Assembly: GCA_012861695.1 (NCBI GenBank)
Contig: JAAOOA010000201.1
Span: forward strand, 449,501 to 513,500
Length of the DNA stretch: 64,000 bases
DNA from: Trematomus loennbergii
Taxonomy: Eukaryota > Chordata > Actinopteri > Perciformes > Nototheniidae
Reading direction: 5' to 3'
Position 1 is the first letter of the stretch, and each line of letters starts with the position of its first letter. Of this stretch, positions 54,903 to 64,000 are shown in pieces. Both the position numbers and the translations under genes were made by a program. The notes under the pieces were generated by a model. It was not told the DNA's origin and searched no databases. It saw only the letters and a program-made list of their open reading frames with translations.

Positions 54903-57717
54903 AATAATGACGAATGAAAGTAGCCTAAATGAAAACCAAAAAGAAGTTCAGGCAGTACCCTACCTATAATATATATGATTTTTTACTTTAAAATGTGTTT
55001 GTAATCCTGCTAGTATTCCCTTTTTTTAATGTACCAGTAATCTAATAACATCTGTTTTTATGTAACTGTGGAAAACAAGGGAATACAGTTACCTTCTTTT
55101 GTATCCTGAATATGTAATCCTTACTCCAGAGTCTGCTCATGATGCATTCTGTCCATTTAAATGGTTTTAAATGGTTTTCTAGATGCTAAAATCTACATCC
55201 CTTTACCCTTTTTATGCAATAAAAGCTCCTCATCCTGATGTGACATTGATGAATAGCCTTATCAGTGAGAGCCATCGCAGTCAGGAGGATGATATTGGAT
55301 ATATATATATATAAATATATAGTATAGGGCAGGCTTGTGAGTTGGTATGTGGGTCGTGTGTCATTAAAAGTCACCTTGAATAAGTGTGTCAACATAATGT
55401 AAAGTATCCTGCAGGACAAATCTGATTTTCTCCTCTGGTGACATCACATCTGCGGATATTCTCAGCACTTCCTCTCTCAGGGTAAGGATGCTGGGAAAGG
55501 TGTGGATGAAAGAAAGGCATTTTATATAGACCTAGAATTATCACGACAGCTTTTTTTGCCATTTTGCATGTAAAATAAATGTTATTATTAGCAGTGTTTG
55601 TTCAAATCTAGGACAAATATTTGCAAATAATTCGTATTCTTTCATATTGGCCTACTTTTAGTTCCACATGTTTATGGTTTAGTGCAATAGGATAATGCAC
55701 AGCGTCAGGTGAACGTTAAATCTCTTCTGAATGCATCCCCGTGGTTTATGAAATATCTTAATTATTTGTACATCACTGATGATAGACCCCGATCTGTTAG
55801 CAAGACTGTAAATACTACAAATGATTTACGAGCACTTATGACTCTACATGTGATACCAATTTCAATTCAATTCAAGTTTATTTATATAGCCCAAAATCAC
55901 AAATCGTATTTGCCTCAGAGGCTTCACAAATCAACAAACACAATTGGCAATGTAAAACAATGTAAAACAACAAACTTATCACAAGAAAGAAAATACCACA
56001 TTTTGGGCATTCTGGCTACGCATCACTCTCATTCACCAATGGGTAATGTTTAGATGGATTTTAGGAACTTCCCCTCGATTATATTGGCTTACGGTTAAAA
56101 AGAGATGTCAATCATCAAAATCGACCGATGGGTTCCAGATATGGAAATCACCCAAATGACCCCAGAAGTGTTTTTGTTTTCTAAACCTCTAAAAAGGTAA
56201 ATGTCACTTGTTTTGCATCAATCTTGATACAGGGTACTTATACATGTTATAGTTTGGATTCCTAAAGCTTTTAGTCTCCGATCCCATCATTCAATGGTGG
56301 TTTTCACTATAAGTAATTTTTTTTTGGACGGACACTATAATTTACATTTTTTTACTATGTTCATATCATATATGACGTAATATCTGAAATGTGGACCCAC
56401 GGCCCTATCAGAAACGTTGCTATCAGAAACAATGCCGACTGTTTTGGACGTAATAGGTCGGTGTTTACATTAGCATCGCTAACACTCAGAGCTAACCTGT
56501 ACTGGAGAGCATGTGTGTGAAGAAGCAGGAATAAAAGGAACTCACCTTGTGGTATAACCGGCAAGAGAGAAAGCCTTTGAGCTCCATACTGTTTCAGAAA
56601 TAATCCTTGATAATCCATGATAAGGCGTTTCATCACGGCAGCATTTAGTTTAGACAAGTAGCTGCCGGGTCCCGCATGAGCTCAGCCCCTCCCTTTTTTA
56701 TTTTGTATCGATTTCTTATTTTTTTAAAGCTTTATACCCCAAATCAGCACTTTTGAAACAGGAAGTGAAATAGAGGGATTTGAGGCTAGAATGGGTGATC
56801 TGTTGGTATTTTGAGCAAAACACTTCATAGACATGTTTTTTATATATTTGTATACATCTAGCCTATGCTATTGCCTAAAAATAGCATGATAGGTGACCTT
56901 TAAGCAAAGTAGAGAACAATTTGTCTGTAAAAGGAAAGACAAATACCCATCCCCTACCCCATTAGGTAATGTCCACAGATAAATAATAATAATAAAATCA
57001 TAAATACAATACAAATAGTCCAATAAATAACTCACATCACAAGTAGCAGGAATACAGCAAGTTGACATTGACAAGACATGGGAGAACAATAAAGGATACA
57101 CAGAGTATTGGTCCATATGATTAGAGAAACATCCTTTCACTTTGTAATCACCCCCCCACCCCCGGCCGGGAGGGACAGTTTTAACACACTTTGCTGCGTT
57201 TTCTATACAGCATTTACTCCACAACCATCTTTTGTCTCCTGCAGCAGCTGTCATACTTCATAAAGTTTATACGATGACCCCCAATGACCTTTTTACAGCA
57301 GCTGTCTACTGTCCCTTTGTCTGACTTCTGACTGCTACTCTGCTTCTCTCGGTGCGTTCATGCTACGTGGAAGAGGGCGAGTCTAAATGGATGCATGGGG
57401 TTCCTTGCATGGAATAAAGGGCTCTGTTGGAGCTCTATATATCATTTCATATGATTTAATAGTTAAACATTTATTTTCCTACTGTTATTGTTTATAGTAA
57501 ATGTATTCTTAGTTATTGTTAAGTAGTTTCTATGCTTTTATTTTGAATGCATGTTTGGACACGGGGTGATTGGAGCACCTGGTGTAAATGTATATATTGG
57601 AGTAGAGCACTAGTAGGCACATGGTTTTTACCAGGGTGTTTCAAGCCAGAAGAAAGAGAGCCATATGAAAGGCTTGAGGAAGGAAATATTGGAAACCTGT
57701 TGATTGTTCTTTGTTAT

Positions 57718-58283
57718 TGGTTACCTTGGTTGCTGATTGGCTAATGGTTACACAAGCCAAAACATCGTTATGACATCATAAGTGGCCAAAATCTGATCAG
57801 CTCATTTTCAGACAGGATTTTATATAAATGGATCAGGACAAAAGAGAGAGAATCTTTGTTCCTGAAACTTTCAGAATCTCTTTACACAGAGGGGACACAT
57901 GTTGATGTAGAAGAGACATGAAGAAGAGGGGACACATGTTGATGTAGAAGGACATGAAGAAGAGGGGACACATGTTGATGTAGAAGAGACATGAAGAAGA
58001 GGGGACACATGTTGATGTAGAAGAGACATGAAGAAGAGGGACACATGTTGATGTAGAAGAGACATGAAGAAGAGGGACACATGTTGATGTAGAAGAGACA
58101 TGAAGAAGAGGGGACACATGTTGATGTAGAAGAGACATGAAGAAGAGGGGACACATGTTGATGTAGAAGAGACATGAAGAGAGGGGACACATGTTGATGT
58201 AGAAAGACATGAAGAAGAGGGGACACATGTTTATGTAGAAGAGACATGAACAAGTGGATTTTGCATAATAGGTGACCTTTAAT
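57718..58283 (-). mobile_element. Inverted copy of the 37-bp minisatellite element
   Basis: 57718-57884 is the reverse complement of 23846-24010. 57885-58250 holds about ten 37-bp units (ggggacacatgttgatgtag then aagagacatgaagaaga). The end gcataataggtgacctttaa at about 58264-58283 matches the left end at 22491. Confidence 0.88.
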
Positions 58284-60745
58284 TATCTGTTTTATTTCTA
58301 TTTGATTTTGGCCGCTCCTGACTGGAATTTGGTCCCAACTGCTCCATTTCATTCAAGAAATCCTGGATTCCCCCCTGACTACATTCAAGAACGTCAACGC
58401 GCTCCTCTCTTCATTTCATTCAATTACATGGAGAACATGTTTCCGATGCCACAGAGAGATACTCACTCTTGTCAATGAAACGTCTGCTTGAGCACCATCC
58501 CTAACATCTCTCGTAGGAGCATCTCAACCTCTAAGTGTCTGTTGCCTCTTCACCTCCTCTCACCCTACAGTTAACCTCTTCTGACCTCTTGCTCTTCACT
58601 CCACTCCCGCCTGGAGAGGGAGATCCCGCAGGATCATCTTGAAGCACTGCTGAGCATTTGTCAAGTGATCGTAGATAACCTGCTGGAGACCAGAGCTCTC
58701 TGACCCTCTCCACTTCACCTCAGGGAGCACATGATCATCCTCAACATCTCAGCAACCAACGACATGAATAAAACTGGTCCGGTTATTCCTGGAAATAGAA
58801 AGCTTTCACTGTCAACTCAAATTACACCTGAAAAAAACATGATTTGATTAACAAAATAGGAAATGGACTGTGGGTTGGGCAACAGGTTTTAAAATACTAC
58901 GTCTAAGAGGATCCTGGCTACACATTGACCACCATGTAGAGTCACTGTCTGTTTCTTTTGATGTTGATAGTCACATTTTGCATACATTTCCATTTTATTT
59001 CCACCTGCTATTCTTGTCTTCTCTGGTCGTCGAGGTAAAATAAGCTAGGCAAAGCTAGGCTAATATTCCCATCGTTCTTATGTGTGTCATTACTTAGGAA
59101 ACAGTGGCCTACGATAGCAAAAGTATACTTAGTGAAAAAGGTATTGGGTGTCTGAGGAAAATAAGAGTTGCATTACACTTTGAGGTGATAAAAACACTGG
59201 ACCCTAACCCTAACCCTTTTTGTATGCTTTAAAAAAGCACAATTTTAAACTTTTTTCAAATGATAGTAAGTTGTTTTCAAACATCTTTTTGTTTTCGCCG
59301 ATACCTGAAACATTTTGTAGCCATTTATAGTAAACAAAGAGTGAGGAAGCCCTTTGGCCACAGGGAATAACGGGGTTAATGGGAAGCACATTGCTCTTTT
59401 TGGAGTTCCAGTGTGAAACCCATCTCTGGTGTTTTCTACCGAACAGCACAGAAGATGCAGACTGGGCTGTAAAACTATACAATTGGGTCATTTCCACTGA
59501 AGTGTTGTGTTATAACTTCTCCATTTAACCTGCAGCGGGGAAATCTTTGGAGCAGCGCCTCTACACATTATTCATCTTTATTATAATCCAGTTTTCCATT
59601 TCTAAGAGATATTATGTCATCATTTTTAATTGCCTACTCAGCACACTTGTAGTAAGAGGTTTACTGCACAGAGCACCTGCACGCACATGAGAAGGGCCCT
59701 CAGAGAAACCGCTCCATATTAAGTGAGTGTATCATGAAATAATACTCCAGTTCAACAAGATGCTCTGCAGCATTGCGAGACGTGAATGAAGTGCAGACGC
59801 TTGCCACTTAGTACAGTTACTATCAATATTTCAAGCTAGCTGACACATGAAAAGGGGGATTTAAAAAGACTCATATATTGTTTGTATTGGTGCCTTCAAC
59901 CTTGCCACAAAAACACATTAAACTCAATATTTCCTAACTCAAACTTGTATATTTTAAAGACCTTTATCTATTATTTACGACACAAAACTAAGCTCTCTGT
60001 AACACATACTGTTCCCTGCTTTCCAAGTTCACCCCTGGATATCAGTAATGGTTTTATAATGATAGCGAGTAAAGAGGGGTCAGGGGAAGTCCGGTCTAAT
60101 TTCACCCTGAGGAGAGAACTCACTGCAAAACCAAAGCAACATCCCAAGTTTATAGCATGTACCAAATACACTGTAGTAGCCAAAAGTCTGTGGACACAAG
60201 AACTTTTGACTCCTGACAACTAACCCCTAAATCATGGGCTTTGATATACTGCTATAACAGCATCCACTCTCCTTAAAATACTTGCTTAACTCCACCACTT
60301 GGAATGACCTCTATGTATTTATTGACTTTAAGAAGGACTTTCCTGTCAGTTCCCAGAAACGAAGTACATACGAGACACCAGTCTGAACACTACCATATAC
60401 TGTATATCAACATAAAATGATGAATGAAATGCAGTTACTGCCATCTACTGGAGTACTGTGCAACTTCCTTTTCTAATGTTCCTGCAGCAGGTAGCAGAAA
60501 CATAACACAACACAAACAAAGAGTATTGACTTTTTATTCTTCAGTAATAAATTAACATTAACTTTATTTTGTTAAAGTGTTTTATAATTAATTTGCACAC
60601 AGGCTTACAAGGCTTTTAATGAGGTCCATGCACACGTTAACATATAAGACATACAAAGACTTTACATTCATTGTGTTAAATTATGAATACAGTACACACA
60701 GCAACAACACAACTACTCTATCTGAAATGTGTGTTTCAATGAGAG

Positions 60746-61619
60746 TCATACAGGCACATTCTCCCTCTTATGCACGCTTCGTATGTGCCTGCCCAGAGAC
60801 TCCATCCATTTGAAGGATTTGCCACAGTAGTTGCACACAAAGTGTTTCCCCTCGGTGTGAATGGTCTGGTGTCGGTTCAGAGCGCTGGTGGTGATGAAAG
60901 TCTTTCTGCAGATTTCACATCTGTACGGCCTCTCTCCGGTGTGTGTCCTGATGTGAGCTGAGAGGTGGGAGCAGTTACTGAAGCGCTTCTCACACACCGA
61001 GCAGAGGTAGGGTTTCTCTCTGCCTTCGTCGCTGTGATTATTGTGGAAAGTGTGGAAGGGCGAGGTGGGGTCCTGGAGGCTGCTTTTCAGGCTGGAGGGG
61101 GAGGAGATGAAGTCTTTAATGTCTGATTCAAGGCTTTCCAGCTGCTCTTCGTCGTGACCCAGCCAGAAATCCCTGTGGCTCTTCATCTGGTGCTCCTTCT
61201 TCACCTGGGAGGGCTCTGGATGCTCCTCATCTTCCTCACAGGGCTCAGGAGGCTCCACTGCAGACACTGAGTGATGCTGAGGAGGAGGAGGAGGAGAGGG
61301 GGGAGGAAGGTGTTGATGTGTGAGCTGCTGCAGCTGGGCTCCAATGCATCGGTCCAACCGAGGCTCTAGATACAAGACACATAAAAGCATCAAAAGCATG
61401 CAATTTATCCGAAATATAACGCAATTCTGCATGACATTTTGTTCCATTCAACCGACCTGATATGAGGATCTTCAGCTGCATCCTGAGACGACTGATTTCC
61501 AGATCTTTTGAACGAAATATCTCCTCTTTGTACTCGGTTATTGTCTTTTCCACAGCTGCAAATATCTCCTCCGCTGCAGCCGTCAGTCTCTCGCTGAGGA
61601 AAACTCTCAGTGACTGCAT
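60746..61619 (-). CDS. C2H2 zinc-finger protein, three fingers
   Basis: Two exons join cleanly: 61619-61457 (donor TATCAG|gtcggt) and 61365-60746 (acceptor gtatctag). The product is 260 residues with no frame break, unlike the long genes in this window. The N-terminus MQSLRVFLSERLTAAAEEIF plus an EYKEEIFRSK helix is the coiled leader seen on many lineage-expanded teleost zinc-finger proteins. A proline run and an acidic stretch follow. Three consecutive C2H2 fingers lie at about residues 175-255: YLCSVCEKRF..HIRTH, YRCEICRKTF..HQTIH and FVCNYCGKSF..HIRSVH, with a TGERPY linker after the first. It is probably a nuclear DNA-binding regulator, with target unknown. Poly(A)-type signals on the minus strand lie near 60533 and 60561. 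No orthologue name can be given. Confidence 0.9.
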
Positions 61620-64000
61620 TTTGGACGCTTGTTAATTACAATAATTAGCTTTTAGTGGCACTGTGAGACGTTTTGTTGCGGGTCCCTGAACGTCACGCTT
61701 CGCTTGTAAACACGGAGAGTGAGACCCTCAAAGGGTTCACTGCGGGGAGCCAGCGCCCCCTGCAGCACCGGGGTGAAAACACACAATAAAGAGTGATTTA
61801 CGACCAAAAGAACTCAACATATTGGTTGATTCAACAGTAATATAATGTTATACGTCTTGCAAATGTTGTATTTACTAAAGGGCCATTGAATACAAACAAG
61901 GTTTCTCGGATGAAAACATTTGGTGAAAAATACAATTTATTTTATGGAAGCCAATTCCTGCCAGTAGAACACAAAATAGGCTACAATGAATAGTTATCTA
62001 AACTATCTCTAAATAATGATTTCATATCTCAAAATCGTGACTAAGTCTTTCAAAATATTGACTTTGTATTACAGAATAATTACTTAGGACAAAATAATGG
62101 CTTAGTATTCAATTAAGCAGTGTCTTAGTATCGCAAACTAATTTGGACCAGACCCAGCATGGATCCAGACAGGTGTGAGTGACTTAAAGCACATATCAGA
62201 AAAAACTAAAAAGCATGAACATGGAAAATGCTTTGCGACTATAGCCATGTTTGGGAAAGTAAACATAGCTGTCCAACTCAATGAAGGCTACGGGGTAGGG
62301 ATCTGTAAGCATAAGGAGGTTGACAAAATCAGGCACATCCTTTCTAAAATAATAGACTCTGGGTGTTTCTCAATGTCGTGGAAGGCTGCTCCAGAGCCAC
62401 TATTTCAAGGATGCTACGTCATCGAGTCCCGCCGAAGGACTGTTCCAATGCCCAGGATGCTTGGAATTCTACCGAGGCCGGCGTCCTTCGTTGCGGGAAA
62501 TTTCGAGGCTGCACATGTGTATCCTCCGCGGTCTTAAAATCCCCACAATGCTTTGCGCACGGACCAATTTCCCAAATCTTTGGCGGAAATCGTGCTCCAT
62601 TTGAGGAGGGGCCTCGCATATGACGCACACCTGCTAGCCTGTTCCACCATTCTTCGTTTTCCGAGGCTAGGAAGGATTCTTGCCTGGCTTCTGAAGGACC
62701 TGACTCGGAGGGACTTGTCCTACCAAGGAAGCGTCCTCAACATTGAGAAACACCCTGTATCAAGTTCTAAGAGCTAGTGCCTTTGAGCTAACCCTGCCTT
62801 GTAATATATTTTTACTTTGTATACGTTTGCTCACATTTTGGTAGAGCCCCCCCTGGAGAAAGATGCATCAGCCGCCACTGCTATGTTGCTTAAATGATTT
62901 TTACTAATTAAATGAGAACATTTATTTATTCTAATGACTTGCCTAATCTTGTTTTCTTATATACTTTAAAATTGAATTATGCAGAAATGGGCTTTCATAT
63001 AAATCAGCTTATATACTGAGCTATATTTTGGGTTTGACTGTGCGGTAAAACCAAAACCAATGCAAATACCAAACAGGCAAAGAGAGCAACCTGCCTTTAT
63101 ATACACTTGTACATAGCATATTGAATTGTTTATCGTGTTATTGCGTGAAATACATGACCAAAATGCTCAGCATGCTTTGGTCTCTATTTTACAGATTGAT
63201 CAATATTTATTTTCTGTATGCAAGATTGTGTTTTGCAGCTAGAATTTCCTCCCCATGTCCAGGGCCAGGATAAAAATAGCAACTAAATGCTTCTCTGCAT
63301 GGCATTGTCTTAACTGGAGGTCATTTCTGTAATAAGATATCGTCTGCCTGCCATCCTGAGAACACCTCTGGGATTTCCATCGTCTGGAAATGAACACACA
63401 GCTGTTCATGAACCCTTTTGTACACAAGTAAAATATAAACAACTATGAAAGTGTCTTTAGAAAGTCATGGGACAAACACTATCAAGTCAAGACACTTAAA
63501 ACAGTCTCTAAACGGTTTATTATGTTTCCTTACAGCCTTGCCACCCTTCTTCCCATCGGCCATGACACAGTAGGATTAACATGTAATGGACGCTCTTCTC
63601 TTGGCAAACAGCCAAAGAGAGAGCGGATCATGCACGTCTACAGGGGGGGGGGGGGCACAGAACATCATAATCAAAACAAAAGAGACATCAATATTAAATA
63701 GACAAATAGCTGTGACACTGGCAGTTGGTAAACTTTTCAAGTAAAGGCGTGGACTGGCCGTCCAAACGAGGTGTCGATGTCTGTCTTTGCAGCTTGGTGG
63801 AAGTTAGTAAGCACACAGACTTTTCTCAGTAGATTTCACTTTTTTCAGTGCAGCACAGTGCAAGTCAACCTGTCCCTTTTCTTTATGACAAAATATAGCA
63901 AAAGAATAAAGGAAAAAACGAGGGAATGACATCATTACACCAATACTTTTGAATAAAAGGGGAAGAGGACTAAGAGAGTGAGGGATGATGTAACTGGATG
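61620..64000. other. Intergenic region right of the zinc-finger gene
   Basis: The promoter of the minus-strand zinc-finger gene should lie in the first few hundred bases. A MITE-like element fills 62359-62757. The remaining DNA is AT-rich, and a poly-G run lies near 63645. The right end could be the 3' UTR of a minus-strand gene beyond the window, but nothing proves it. Confidence 0.5.
62359..62757 (+). mobile_element. MITE-like element, second GGGTGTTTCTCAAT copy
   Basis: Ends ctgggtgtttctcaatg and cattgagaaacaccctg are inverted repeats. The body matches 8088-8484 in the same orientation (gccactatttcaagg, catcgagt, tttgcgcacggaccaattt). Frames that look like short proteins in both copies come from this shared DNA. 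Confidence 0.85.

Larger units (their letters stand above)
53068..60745. other. atn1 3' UTR and repeat-rich intergenic region
   Basis: The first 600-1000 bases are the likely atn1 3' UTR, with T-rich stretches and no certain poly(A) site. Beyond it are the family copies at 54494-54902 and 57718-58283, a retroposon tail at 55855-55925 (caattcaattcaagtttatt), and a TATCATGC-type element end near 56700-56905. The rest to 60745 has no gene I can support. Confidence 0.5.

Noticed and set aside
63236..64000. 3' UTR of a minus-strand gene at the right edge
   Set aside because: There are T-rich and TTTATT motifs but no coding sequence to anchor it.

Overview
This is nuclear DNA from a teleost fish, probably a percomorph. 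The evidence is intron-rich vertebrate genes, dense short terminal-inverted-repeat elements of hAT and TTAA type, long CA/GT arrays, and LINE and SINE tails of teleost type. No bacterial genes, CRISPR array or viral gene was seen.

Layout. (1) 1815-5098 (+) holds the C-terminal part of a NIPBL (cohesin loader) gene. It is missing about 370 codons, has a transposon inside one exon, has an in-frame stop and several frameshifts, and is called a pseudogene or broken paralogue. (2) 8824-9729 (-) is a candidate two-exon gene for an 84-residue protein, head to head with (3) mlf2 (+, 10365-19380, seven coding exons). (4) 19.4-26.3 kb is mlf2 3' flank and repeats, including a 1.3 kb, 37-bp minisatellite. 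(5) eno2 (+, 26333-34936) has twelve coding exons and encodes neuron-type enolase. (6) atn1 (+, 40089-53067) has ten coding exons and encodes the atrophin-1 corepressor, with a 5' UTR exon ending at 38260. (7) 53-60.7 kb is 3' UTR and repeats. (8) 60746-61619 (-) is an intact two-exon C2H2 zinc-finger gene. (9) 61.6-64 kb shows no convincing gene.

mlf2, eno2 and atn1 are linked in the same order on human 12p13.31 (MLF2 ... ENO2-ATN1), so this is an ancient conserved block. The nipbl fragment and the zinc-finger gene lie outside it. The genes do not form a pathway: mlf2 encodes a chaperone-associated adaptor, eno2 a glycolytic enzyme and atn1 a nuclear corepressor.

Sequence quality matters here. 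eno2, mlf2 and atn1 all carry single-base frame breaks, often in homopolymers; adding two bases to eno2 gives exactly the family length of 434 residues. Such breaks probably reflect draft-assembly indels, so single-base breaks alone do not make a pseudogene. The nipbl copy has heavier lesions that this does not explain.

The most interesting points are the TTAA-element inside a nipbl exon, with an empty target site for the same element family preserved elsewhere in the window; an extra intron in an otherwise invariant 202-nt enolase exon; the 37-bp minisatellite that is open in all three frames; and the unrecognised small gene sharing the mlf2 promoter.
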